This document shows, piece after piece, positions 1 to 5,583 of a stretch of DNA of 6,339 nucleotides; the stretch's first letter is position 1; every line of letters begins with the position of its first letter. Under the pieces are notes generated by a model. That model was not told the DNA's origin. It saw nothing but the letters and a program-made list of their open reading frames with translations, and searched no databases. Source of the DNA: Pseudorhodobacter antarcticus (GTDB taxonomy: Bacteria > Pseudomonadota > Alphaproteobacteria > Rhodobacterales > Rhodobacteraceae); the NCBI GenBank assembly GCA_945861995.1, contig CAMAWZ010000142.1, forward strand, positions 1 through 6,339, given 5' to 3'. The translations under genes were made by a program, and so were the position numbers.

Positions 1-1929
1 CGGAAAAATTCGGTGCGCGATGTTGTGCCGCCCGCCGTTGTGACTGTTGAAGTCACTGTGGGCAGCCATTTTCCGCCCAAGGGCAAAGGCCCCTACCGCG
101 TGATGGTGCGCGACGCTGCGCTGGAATTTCAACTTGTGTATTTCCACGCGCGCGGCGATGGCTTGTTGCGGCTTTTGCCCACGGGGCAAAAGCGCCTTAT
201 CTCGGGCAAAGTCGAAGTCTTTGATGGCATTGCACAAATGCCACATCCCGACCATGTGCTGCGCCTTGAAGAGGCCGCAAGTTTGGCCGCCTTTGAACCC
301 GTTTATCCCCTAACTGCGGGGGTCACGCAAAAGCAGGTGGGCCGCGCGGCAGGCTCGGCCCTTGCCCGCACGCCCGCCTTGCCCGAATGGATTGACCCTG
401 CGCAAAAGGCCCGCGAAGGCTGGCCCGATTGGCAGGCGGCGTTGCTGGCCGCCCACGCGCCCAGATCCCCCGCCGATCTGGCCGCCAGCTATCCCGCCCG
501 CGCCCGCCTTGCCTATGACGAGATGTTCGCCCATCAGGTCACCCTTGCGCTGGCGCGCGCGACCATGCGGCGGGGCAAGGGGCGCGCGTCACAGGGCTCG
601 GGTGCGCTGCAAGCCCGCGTTTTGGCCAGCCTGCCCTATGCGCCGACAAGGGCGCAGACCCGCGCGGTGGCCGAGATTGCCGCCGATCTGGCCAGCCCGC
701 AGCGGATGAACCGCTTGCTGCAAGGCGATGTCGGGGCGGGTAAAACGCTGGTGGCCTTTCTTGCGCTGCTGATCGCGGTCGAGGCGGGGGGGCAGGGCGC
801 GCTGATGGCGCCCACCGAGATTTTGGCGCGCCAACACGCCGAAGGTTTGATGCCACTGGCCGCGGCGGCGGGGGTGCGTCTTGACGTGCTGACAGGCCGC
901 GACAAGGGGGCGGATCGCGCCGAAAAGCTGGCAGCCCTAGCGGGCGGCCATATTCAGATATTGGTCGGCACCCACGCCGTTTTTCAAAAAGACGTTCATT
1001 TTCAAGATCTTCGTTTGGCTGTGGTGGACGAGCAGCACCGCTTTGGCGTGGCACAACGGATGGAACTGGGCGCCAAGGGCGAGGCGGCGGATGTTTTGGT
1101 GATGACAGCCACCCCCATTCCGCGCAGCCTTGCGCTGGCCAGTTACGGCGATATGGATGTGTCGGTTTTGGATGAAAAGCCCGCAGGGCGAAAGCCGATC
1201 AAGACCGCGCTGATCCCCACCAATCGGCTGGACGAGGTGACCGCCCATCTGGCCCGCGCGATTGCGGACGGCAAGCAGGCCTATTGGGTTTGCCCGCTGG
1301 TCGAGGAATCCGAAGTGGTTGATCTGGCGTCGGCCGAAGTGCGCTTTGCCGCCCTGCGCGCGCAGTTTGGGGGCAAGGTGGGGCTGGTGCATGGCCAAAT
1401 GCCCCCCAGCGAGAAGGATGCCGCAATGGCGCGGTTTGTGGCAGGGGAAACGTCCGTTTTGGTGGCCACAACCGTCATCGAAGTGGGGGTCAACGTGCCC
1501 AACGCCACGATTATGGTGATCGAGCGCGCCGAAACCTTTGGCCTTGCGCAGCTTCATCAATTGCGCGGGCGCGTTGGGCGCGGGGCCGAAAGTTCGACCT
1601 GCCTTTTGCTGTATCAAGCGCCCCTGTCGGAAGGCGCGGCGCGGCGGCTGAAGGTTATTCGCGAAACCGAGGATGGGTTTAAGATTTCCGAAGAAGATCT
1701 TGCCATGCGCGGCGCGGGCGATTTGATTGGCACGGCGCAATCGGGCCTGCCGCGCTTTCGCGTGGCCGATTTGGAAACGCAAGGCGCGCTGATGGCGGTG
1801 GCGCAATCGGATGCGCGGGCGCTTTTGGCGATGGATCCAGACCTGACCAGCGCACGCGGGCAGGCGGCACGCACCTTGCTGTGGTTGCTGGATCAAGACC
1901 GCGCAATTCGTTTGATTTCCATAGGTTAG
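1..1929 (+). CDS. recG: ATP-dependent DNA helicase RecG, 5' end outside window
   Basis: RecG is a superfamily 2 double-strand DNA translocase that remodels stalled replication forks and Holliday junctions in the cytoplasm. The frame is open from base 1 to the TAG at 1927-1929, giving 642 codons. Typical RecG has about 690-700 residues, so roughly 50-60 N-terminal residues lie upstream of the window. The first part is the OB-fold wedge region, with SGKVEVFDG and MPHPDH. The helicase core follows: TRAQ (Q-motif-like, about 652-663), Walker A GDVGAGKT (724-747), APTEILARQ (motif Ia), the DEQH box (1027-1038), TATP (1105-1116), VHGQMPPSEKD (motif IV), ATTVIEVGVNVP (motif V) and QLHQLRGRVGRG (motif VI, 1549-1584). 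The RecG-specific tail RGAGDLIGTAQSGLPRF follows. No key residue is missing and no frameshift is seen. Identification is secure. The GTG at 13 is an internal Val codon rather than a start. Confidence 0.97.
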   Translation, partial: RKNSVRDVVPPAVVTVEVTVGSHFPPKGKGPYRVMVRDAALEFQLVYFHARGDGLLRLLPTGQKRLISGKVEVFDGIAQMPHPDHVLRLEEAASLAAFEPVYPLTAGVTQKQVGRAAGSALARTPALPEWIDPAQKAREGWPDWQAALLAAHAPRSPADLAASYPARARLAYDEMFAHQVTLALARATMRRGKGRASQGSGALQARVLASLPYAPTRAQTRAVAEIAADLASPQRMNRLLQGDVGAGKTLVAFLALLIAVEAGGQGALMAPTEILARQHAEGLMPLAAAAGVRLDVLTGRDKGADRAEKLAALAGGHIQILVGTHAVFQKDVHFQDLRLAVVDEQHRFGVAQRMELGAKGEAADVLVMTATPIPRSLALASYGDMDVSVLDEKPAGRKPIKTALIPTNRLDEVTAHLARAIADGKQAYWVCPLVEESEVVDLASAEVRFAALRAQFGGKVGLVHGQMPPSEKDAAMARFVAGETSVLVATTVIEVGVNVPNATIMVIERAETFGLAQLHQLRGRVGRGAESSTCLLLYQAPLSEGAARRLKVIRETEDGFKISEEDLAMRGAGDLIGTAQSGLPRFRVADLETQGALMAVAQSDARALLAMDPDLTSARGQAARTLLWLLDQDRAIRLISIG

Positions 1930-1957
1930 CGGACAATTCTAACGAAAATCCCACTTT

Positions 1958-1982
1958 GTTCGCAAATGTTCTTAAAAAGTTC
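1958..1982 (+). promoter_or_regulatory. LexA (SOS) box, GTTC-N7-GTTC, with an extra GTTC half-site
   Basis: GTTC at 1968-1971 and GTTC at 1979-1982 are separated by exactly seven bases (TTAAAAA). This gives GTTCTTAAAAAGTTC, which fits the direct-repeat LexA operator known from Rhodobacter and Caulobacter. A third GTTC at 1958-1961 lies six bases upstream of the first, and an inverted GAAC sits at 2006-2009. The second half-site directly abuts TTGACC (1983-1988), a near-consensus -35 hexamer, so a bound repressor would cover the promoter. The position, between the recG stop and the 40-codon gene at 2038, points to SOS control of that small gene. The motif match is seen; LexA binding is inferred. 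Confidence 0.7.
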
Positions 1983-2012
1983 TTGACCAATGGTTAATGA
2001 TATGAGAACAAT
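1983..2012 (+). promoter_or_regulatory. Candidate sigma70 promoter of the small membrane-protein gene
   Basis: TTGACC at 1983-1988 matches the -35 consensus in five of six positions. The best -10 at a plausible distance is AACAAT at 2007-2012 (18-bp spacer), a moderate match. The start of transcription would fall near 2019, leaving a short leader before the ribosome binding site at 2025-2032. The whole promoter lies within an AT-rich island unlike the surrounding coding DNA. The -35 is convincing, the -10 less so. Confidence 0.5.
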
Positions 2013-2037
2013 ATAGCAACAAACGAGGGAGGCTATC

Positions 2038-2160
2038 ATGAAATTCAAAACCAAGATCGATGATCAAACCCGCCACGCCGCATTTGTCGAAGATGCCGTT
2101 GGCGTTGTTTCACTGTTTGTTTTGCTGTTTGCGTGGCTTGGCTTTACGGGCCCGTTCTAA
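2038..2160 (+). CDS. Small single-pass membrane protein (40 aa), putatively SOS-regulated
   Basis: I do not recognise a named family. The ATG at 2038 follows a strong Shine-Dalgarno GAGGGAGG (2025-2032) at a 5-base spacing, and the frame ends with TAA at 2158-2160. The first 19 residues are polar and charged (MKFKTKIDDQTRHAAFVED). They are followed by a hydrophobic segment at about residues 20-37 (AVGVVSLFVLLFAWLGFT) and a short GPF tail. The positive N-terminus predicts a cytoplasmic N-terminus with one inner-membrane helix. It has its own promoter, a LexA-type box overlapping the promoter region, and an intrinsic terminator downstream, so it looks like a monocistronic mini-gene. Small SOS-induced membrane proteins elsewhere either block division (SidA, YneA) or depolarise the membrane (TisB); a similar role is only inference. 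The frame past the stop also looks protein-like, so the gene could be a truncated form of a longer one. Confidence 0.75.
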   Translation: MKFKTKIDDQTRHAAFVEDAVGVVSLFVLLFAWLGFTGPF

Positions 2161-2283
2161 GCCACTGCTGTTCTTTTTGCCTGCGTTCTGCTGATCGCGC
2201 GCCGTCTGTCCCGTCTGCGCCAGTTCGATCAAGAATGCCACTTCCGCCGCCATCCCAAGGGATGCGCGGCGGTTTTTTTATGA
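2161..2283 (+). other. In-frame continuation after the TAA: second hydrophobic segment
   Basis: Reading on in the same frame past the TAA at 2158-2160 gives ATAVLFACVLLIARRLSRL followed by RQFDQE and then residues running through the terminator, to TGA at 2281-2283. The first part resembles a transmembrane helix followed by a positive cytoplasmic patch. That is the topology expected if the 40-residue protein were the first half of a two-helix hairpin protein. No ATG or good internal start with a ribosome binding site is visible. It could be the remnant of a longer gene cut by a nonsense mutation, a readthrough extension, or chance. The frame overlaps the terminator stem, which argues against the whole stretch being coding. 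Confidence 0.3.
2244..2279 (+). terminator. Rho-independent terminator of the small membrane-protein gene
   Basis: The stem is CCGCCGC then CATCCC (2244-2256), the loop AA (2257-2258), then GGGATG and GCGGCGG (2259-2272) with a single unpaired C at 2265. Seven T residues follow (2273-2279). With thirteen base pairs and an uninterrupted T tract, this is a strong + strand terminator. Its T tract reaches the stop codon of the convergent - strand gene at 2278. On the - strand no T tract follows the stem, so it is not an obvious bidirectional terminator. Confidence 0.9.
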
Positions 2284-2709
2284 GGCTTCGCAGGCCTTTA
2301 TCGTGGCATCGATGCACAGCAGTATCGAGGCGTGGCGGTTTTTGTACGCCTGTGCGGCGCGCAACACTTGGAATTCGGCAAAGGGGGCAGGGGGCGGGGC
2401 CGTGCCCAGCGCCAGCATATCCGCCACCTTGGCGCGCAGGGCTGGCAAATCTGCCGCCTTTTGCCCAACCACCCCCGCGCCAAAAATCGCAGCCGATGCT
2501 TGGCCCAAGGCGCAGGCCTTAACGGTTTGCGCAAAGCCCGTGATCTGCCCATCTTGCACCGCAACCTCGACCGATACAGTCGATCCGCACTGGGGCGAGC
2601 GAGCCGTCCCCGCTCCCATAGCCCCGTCCAGCCGCCCCAAATGCGGAATTTGTGTGGTCAGTTCCAATATCCGCGCGGAATAAAGGGCTATCAGATCGCC
2701 ATCGCTCAT
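2278..2709 (-). CDS. NifU/IscU-like iron-sulfur cluster assembly scaffold protein
   Basis: This 143-residue protein resembles the NifU N-terminal/IscU/SufU scaffold fold, on which Fe-S clusters are built before transfer to apoproteins in the cytosol. Recognisable pieces are SPQCGSTVSVEV around Cys41, like the NPxCGD motif, and VKACALGQASAAI around Cys66, like the second scaffold Cys motif. Near the C-terminus are RHASILLC with Cys132, and Cys140. The Asp that normally follows CG in IscU is Ser43. The third canonical Cys appears as Ser128 in my hand alignment, with Cys132 nearby, so ligand use may differ. ATG at 2709 is preferred over the adjacent GTG at 2712 because AAGGA lies 6 bases upstream of it. 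Members of this family are commonly annotated as scaffold proteins in alphaproteobacteria. It is divergent from hisI with 95-98 bp between them. Fold assignment is fairly sure, biochemical role less so. Confidence 0.75.
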   Translation of the reverse strand: MSDGDLIALYSARILELTTQIPHLGRLDGAMGAGTARSPQCGSTVSVEVAVQDGQITGFAQTVKACALGQASAAIFGAGVVGQKAADLPALRAKVADMLALGTAPPPAPFAEFQVLRAAQAYKNRHASILLCIDATIKACEAS

Positions 2710-2715
2710 CACTTT

Positions 2716-2720
2716 TCCTT
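2716..2720 (-). promoter_or_regulatory. Ribosome binding site deciding the scaffold-gene start
   Basis: AAGGA on the - strand lies 6 bases before the ATG at 2709 but only 3 before the in-frame GTG at 2712. This favours the ATG. Confidence 0.6.
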
Positions 2721-2755
2721 TTGCTTGGCTTACGATATGCCCAAATCACGCCGCC

Positions 2756-2794
2756 GAAAAGACCCACCGAAAAGACCTGCTGAAAAGACCCGCC
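2756..2794 (+). repeat. Three tandem 13-bp repeats upstream of hisI
   Basis: GAAAAGACC occurs at 2756, 2769 and 2782, exactly 13 bases apart, each followed by a C/G/T-rich tetranucleotide (CACC, TGCT, CGCC). Nine of thirteen positions are identical in all copies. The array lies in the short divergent region between the scaffold gene and hisI and ends three bases before the hisI Shine-Dalgarno. It could be an operator array, an mRNA leader element, or a recent slippage duplication. Confidence 0.85.
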
Positions 2795-2796
2795 GC

Positions 2797-2802
2797 AAGG
2801 AG
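2797..2802 (+). promoter_or_regulatory. Ribosome binding site deciding the hisI start
   Basis: AAGGAG lies 2 bases before the ATG at 2805 and 5 bases before the ATG at 2808. The second spacing is the more usual, so 2808 is preferred, but both could be used and the proteins differ by one Met. Confidence 0.7.
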
Positions 2803-2807
2803 CCATG

Positions 2808-3161
2808 ATGTTTGATCCCGCCAGCCTGACTTATGATGCAAATGGCCTGATCCCCTGCATCGCGCAAGATCACGCATCAGGCGAGGTCTTGATGTTTGCG
2901 TGGATGAATGCGGATGCAGTGGCGCAGACGCTGGCCACGGGGCGGGTGACCTATTGGTCACGCTCGCGCGCGGCGTTTTGGGTTAAAGGGGAGACGTCGG
3001 GGCATGTGCAAAAACTGGTGGATCTGCGCATCGATTGCGACCGCGATTGTGTGCTGGCACTGGTCGATCAAACGGGCCCGGCCTGTCATACGAACAGGCG
3101 GTCTTGTTTCTACACCGCCATACGCGCGGGCGCAGAAATTGAATTGACCCAACCGCTATAG
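2808..3161 (+). CDS. hisI: Phosphoribosyl-AMP cyclohydrolase HisI
   Basis: HisI opens the adenine ring of phosphoribosyl-AMP, the third step of histidine synthesis, in the cytosol. The product has 117 residues (118 if the ATG at 2805 is used), the usual length for a stand-alone HisI without the HisE domain. The family signatures are all present: VLMFAWMNADA, VTYWSRSRAAFWVKGETSGH, the metal-binding cluster D-C-D-R-D (residues 76-80), then GPACHTNRRSCFYTA with Cys93 and Cys100. In HisI the Cys of the DCD motif and these two Cys residues bind zinc, and the Asp cluster binds magnesium. The gene is preceded by a 13-bp repeat array and is not beside other his genes in this window. Its TAG overlaps the convergent gluQ stop by 6 bp. 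Identification is secure. Confidence 0.97.
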   Translation: MFDPASLTYDANGLIPCIAQDHASGEVLMFAWMNADAVAQTLATGRVTYWSRSRAAFWVKGETSGHVQKLVDLRIDCDRDCVLALVDQTGPACHTNRRSCFYTAIRAGAEIELTQPL

Positions 3162-3986
3162 CCCCACCATTGCCCGAATATCGGCAGGGCTGGCCCCATC
3201 TGCGCGGTATTTGAACAGCGCGCGCGCATCGTCGCGCTTGGCAAGGCGTTTGCCGTGGTCATCCCTGATCAGGCGGTGATGGTGATAAATTGGCGTAGGC
3301 AGGCCCAAAATCTGCTGCAAAAGCGTGTGAATCCGTGTGGCCTCAAACAAATCGGCCCCGCGCAGCACATGGGTAATCCCCTGCGCCGCATCGTCTAGAA
3401 CCACAGATAGATGATACGATGTTCCCATTTCCCGCCGCGCCAGCACCACATCGCCGATTGTCTGGATGTAGTCCTGCGCGGTGGTGGTCACAATTCCCGC
3501 CAACCCCACTCCCATCTCATGAAACGACGTTTCTTGCGCGACCAGACCCATATTCAGCCGCAGGGCCGCATCCTGCGGCATCGGCCCATTTGGCGTGCAG
3601 CGGCACGTTCCAGGATAGACAGGCCCATCAGGCCCCATCGCCCCCTCTTGCGGGGCCGAAATTGCCGCCTCGATATCGCGGCGGGTGCAGGTGCAAGGGT
3701 ACAGAACGCACCTGTCCCACAGTCCCTGCAACGCGGCATGATAGGCAGGCAGCCGATCAGATTGGCGCATCACAGCGCCATCCCATGCAATGCCAAGCCA
3801 TTGAAAATCATCATAAATCTTCGCCTCCCATTCGGGCTTGCTGCGCGCGCGGTCAATATCTTCGATCCGCAGCAAAAACGCGCCGCCGTTTGCGCGCGCA
3901 ATATCATGCGCCAGCAGCGCAGAATAGGCATGGCCCATATGCAAAGGGCCTGTCGGGCTGGGCGCAAAGCGGGTTACAAAAGCCAT
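3156..3986 (-). CDS. gluQ: Glutamyl-Q tRNA(Asp) synthetase
   Basis: GluQ-RS is a shortened glutamyl-tRNA synthetase paralogue. It activates glutamate without tRNA and attaches it to queuosine-34 of tRNA(Asp). The 276-residue protein has the catalytic core but no anticodon-binding domain, which separates it from GltX. The HIGH-type motif lies in RFAPSPTGPLHMGH (6-19), and LLRIEDIDRAR is at 38-48. The zinc site is Cys98, Cys100, Tyr124 and Cys128, the C-x-C...Y-x3-C pattern diagnostic of GluQ-RS. The KMSKS-like loop is KRLAK at 246-250. The ATG at 3986 lies inside the end of trmFO, a 13-bp overlap, and has only a weak Shine-Dalgarno, which suggests translational coupling. Its TAG at 3156-3158 overlaps the hisI stop region. 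Confidence 0.95.
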   Translation of the reverse strand: MAFVTRFAPSPTGPLHMGHAYSALLAHDIARANGGAFLLRIEDIDRARSKPEWEAKIYDDFQWLGIAWDGAVMRQSDRLPAYHAALQGLWDRCVLYPCTCTRRDIEAAISAPQEGAMGPDGPVYPGTCRCTPNGPMPQDAALRLNMGLVAQETSFHEMGVGLAGIVTTTAQDYIQTIGDVVLARREMGTSYHLSVVLDDAAQGITHVLRGADLFEATRIHTLLQQILGLPTPIYHHHRLIRDDHGKRLAKRDDARALFKYRADGASPADIRAMVGL

Positions 3987-5311
3987 TCGGTAAAGGACGC
4001 CTTGGCGCGGTCGGTATAGGCCTTATATCGGTCTTTGCGCCCGCGCCGTCCGCCTTTGGCAACAACGGGCGGGAACAGGCCAAAGTTTACGTTCATCGGT
4101 TGGAACGTCTTTGCATCCGCTCCGCCCGTAATATGGGTAATCAGCGCGCCCATCGCGGTATCTGGCGGCGGCGGCGGCAGATGGCGGCCCTGCATTTCGG
4201 CGGCCGCCATGCGCCCCGCCACCAGCCCCATAGCGGCGGATTCGACATATCCCTCCACCCCTGTGATCTGGCCCGCAAAGCGGATATTGGGCCGCGATTT
4301 CAACCGCATCTGATCGTCCAGCAGCGTGGGCGAGTTGATGAAGGTGTTGCGATGTATCCCGCCCAACCGCGCAAACTGCGCCCCCGCCAGCGCGGGGATC
4401 ATCCGCAACACTTCGGTCTGCGCGCCGTATTTCATCTTGGTCTGAAAACCGACGATATTATACAGCGTGCCCAGTTTGTTATCACGGCGCAGTTGCACCA
4501 CGGCATAGGGCTTTTCGGGGGAATGCGGGTTGGTTAGCCCCACGGGTTTCATCGGGCCAAAGCGCAGCGTCTCGCGCCCGCGCTCGGCCATCACTTCGAT
4601 CGGCAGGCAGCCATCGAAATAGCCCGCAGTTTCCCCTTCGTGAAATTCAGTTTTATCTGCGGCCAGTAGCGCGTCGATAAAACCCTCGTATTCCGCGCGG
4701 GTCAAAGGGCAATTCATATAGGCCGTCTGCTCGTCTTCCGTCTCGCCCTTGTCATAGCGCGATTGCATCCAAGCCTTTGTCATATCAACAGATTCGGCGT
4801 AGACAATCGGCGCAATGGCGTCGAAGAACGCCAAAGCTTCGGCCCCCGTATGCGCGCGGATCGACGTGGCCAGCGCGCCTGATGTCAGCGGCCCTGTGGC
4901 GATAATCCAACTGCCCTGATCGGGCAACTGCGTGATCTCTTGATAACTGGCGGAAATCAGCGGGTGGGCCATCAGCTTTGCTGTGACAGTTTGGGCAAAC
5001 GGGTCACGATCCACCGCCAGCGCCCCGCCCGCAGGCAGGCGGTGCTGATGCGCCGCGTCCATAATCAGCCCCTGCGCCGCGCGCATTTCCCAATGCAGCA
5101 GCCCAACCGCGTTTTGTTCGTCATCGTCCGAACGGAAAGAATTCGAGCAGACCATTTCCGCGAAATCGCCCGTTCTATGGGCAAAAGTGCCGATCTTGGG
5201 GCGCATCTCGTGAATGACCACGCGCACGCCTGCCTGCGCCGCCTGCCACGCGGCCTCGGCCCCTGCCATCCCGCCGCCGATGATATGAAGTGTGTTGTCC
5301 ATGCGCCGCAT
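3974..5311 (-). CDS. trmFO: Methylenetetrahydrofolate-tRNA-(uracil-5-)-methyltransferase TrmFO
   Basis: TrmFO is the FAD- and folate-dependent enzyme that makes m5U54 (ribothymidine) in the T-loop of tRNA, in the cytosol. The 445-residue protein has the expected length. The N-terminal Rossmann dinucleotide motif is HIIGGGMAGAEAA (9-21), followed by VVIHEMRP. The two conserved cysteines are Cys55, in EMVCSNSFRSD, and Cys235, in YFDGCLPIEVMAERG. Other family blocks are LRFGPMKPVGL, YNIVGFQTKMK, RNTFINSP, FAGQITGVEGYVES and the C-terminal MNVNFGLFPP. The start could be the ATG at 5311 or the in-frame ATG at 5302 (MDNTLHIIGGG). Neither has a strong ribosome binding site, and 5302 would fit short N-termini of the family. 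It forms a - strand pair with gluQ, both genes acting on tRNA. Confidence 0.96.
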   Translation of the reverse strand: MRRMDNTLHIIGGGMAGAEAAWQAAQAGVRVVIHEMRPKIGTFAHRTGDFAEMVCSNSFRSDDDEQNAVGLLHWEMRAAQGLIMDAAHQHRLPAGGALAVDRDPFAQTVTAKLMAHPLISASYQEITQLPDQGSWIIATGPLTSGALATSIRAHTGAEALAFFDAIAPIVYAESVDMTKAWMQSRYDKGETEDEQTAYMNCPLTRAEYEGFIDALLAADKTEFHEGETAGYFDGCLPIEVMAERGRETLRFGPMKPVGLTNPHSPEKPYAVVQLRRDNKLGTLYNIVGFQTKMKYGAQTEVLRMIPALAGAQFARLGGIHRNTFINSPTLLDDQMRLKSRPNIRFAGQITGVEGYVESAAMGLVAGRMAAAEMQGRHLPPPPPDTAMGALITHITGGADAKTFQPMNVNFGLFPPVVAKGGRRGRKDRYKAYTDRAKASFTEWLL

Positions 5312-5360
5312 TTAGCCCGCGCTTGCGCAAAAGGGAAGGGCGCGGTGCATCTGTGCAGTG

Positions 5361-5390
5361 TGGCAGATCGCCAAAACTCATTTGGCAGAT
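5361..5390. repeat. Direct repeat TGGCAGAT x2, 22 bp apart
   Basis: TGGCAGAT occurs at 5361-5368 and 5383-5390, start-to-start 22 bp or about two helical turns. Between them are CCAAA (5371-5375) and TTTGG (5381-5385), a short inverted pair. The element lies 50-80 bp upstream of trmFO and about 200 bp upstream of the repeat-protein gene. Operator function is a guess from spacing and position. Confidence 0.4.
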
Positions 5391-5419
5391 TGAAAGGTCG
5401 CCTTTCATGCCGCAAATGA
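5378..5419. repeat. Imperfect hairpin in the trmFO/repeat-protein intergenic region
   Basis: TCATTTG (5378-5384) pairs with CAAATGA (5413-5419), GCA (5385-5387) pairs with TGC (5408-5410), and TGAAAGG (5391-5397) pairs with CCTTTCA (5401-5407) around the loop TCG. Bulges are GAT on one arm and CG on the other. That gives 17 base pairs in 42 bases. No T tract follows on the + strand; on the - strand only GTTTTGG follows. It could be an operator, a leader structure or a weak - strand attenuator ahead of trmFO. Confidence 0.55.
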
Positions 5420-5446
5420 AACCCAAACCGCCTTCACGATTTATGA

Positions 5447-5480
5447 ACCAATTTGGTGGAAATATCCGTAATAGCATAAT
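5447..5480 (+). promoter_or_regulatory. Candidate promoter of the repeat-protein gene with overlapping inverted repeat
   Basis: TTGGTG (5453-5458) and CATAAT (5475-5480) are separated by 16 bp and resemble -35 and -10 hexamers. ACCAA-T-TTGGT (5447-5457), an inverted repeat, overlaps the -35. If used, the leader before the start codon at 5584 would be about 95 bases. A second, weaker possibility is TATAAA at 5562-5567 beside the palindrome TAACGTTA (5556-5563), but it leaves almost no leader and lacks a good -35. Confidence 0.3.
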
Positions 5481-5573
5481 CTTGCGCTGAAGGGTTGCGG
5501 CCAAGGGCAAAAGATTTCAAGGCTTTGTTTAATTGTTTGATGGGCAGAAATTTGGTAACGTTATAAAGACTTT

Positions 5574-5579
5574 GGAGGA
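5574..5579 (+). promoter_or_regulatory. Ribosome binding site of the tandem-repeat protein
   Basis: GGAGGA lies 4 bases before the ATG at 5584. It is the only strong Shine-Dalgarno in the intergenic region and fixes the start of a gene whose body alone might be taken for a non-coding repeat array. Confidence 0.8.
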
Positions 5580-5583
5580 CGCT

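Larger units (their letters stand above)
2737..2808 (+). other. Tiny basic open frame (23 codons) overlapping the hisI start
   Basis: ATG at 2737-2739 opens a frame reading MPKSRRRKDPPKRPAEKTRR plus KEP, stopping at TGA 2806-2808. That stop lies inside the ATGATG of hisI, a geometry typical of translational coupling. The peptide is almost only Lys, Arg, Pro and Glu, and much of it is encoded by the 13-bp repeat. No Shine-Dalgarno sequence precedes the ATG, and there are no His codons, so it is not a classic histidine leader peptide. It may be chance. Confidence 0.2.

Noticed and set aside
937..1896. 319-codon open frame antisense to recG
   Set aside because: It is the shadow of a GC-rich gene with all helicase motifs on the + strand; the antisense product is rich in His, Arg and Gln with no domain.
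2244..2279. Bidirectional terminator also serving the - strand scaffold gene
   Set aside because: Reading on the - strand, the A tract precedes the stem and no T tract follows it, so intrinsic termination is expected only for + strand transcripts.
2133..2522. 129-codon + strand frame spanning the terminator
   Set aside because: It runs through a strong intrinsic terminator and into the scaffold gene on the other strand, and has shadow-like composition with no ribosome binding site.
3419..4537. 372-codon + strand frame over gluQ and trmFO
   Set aside because: Both - strand genes are secure by conserved catalytic motifs, and the + frame translates to Arg/Pro/His-rich sequence typical of shadow frames.
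5407..5490. 27-codon open frame upstream of the repeat protein
   Set aside because: No ribosome binding site, starts inside a hairpin arm, and contains the candidate -35/-10 elements; no sign of coding.
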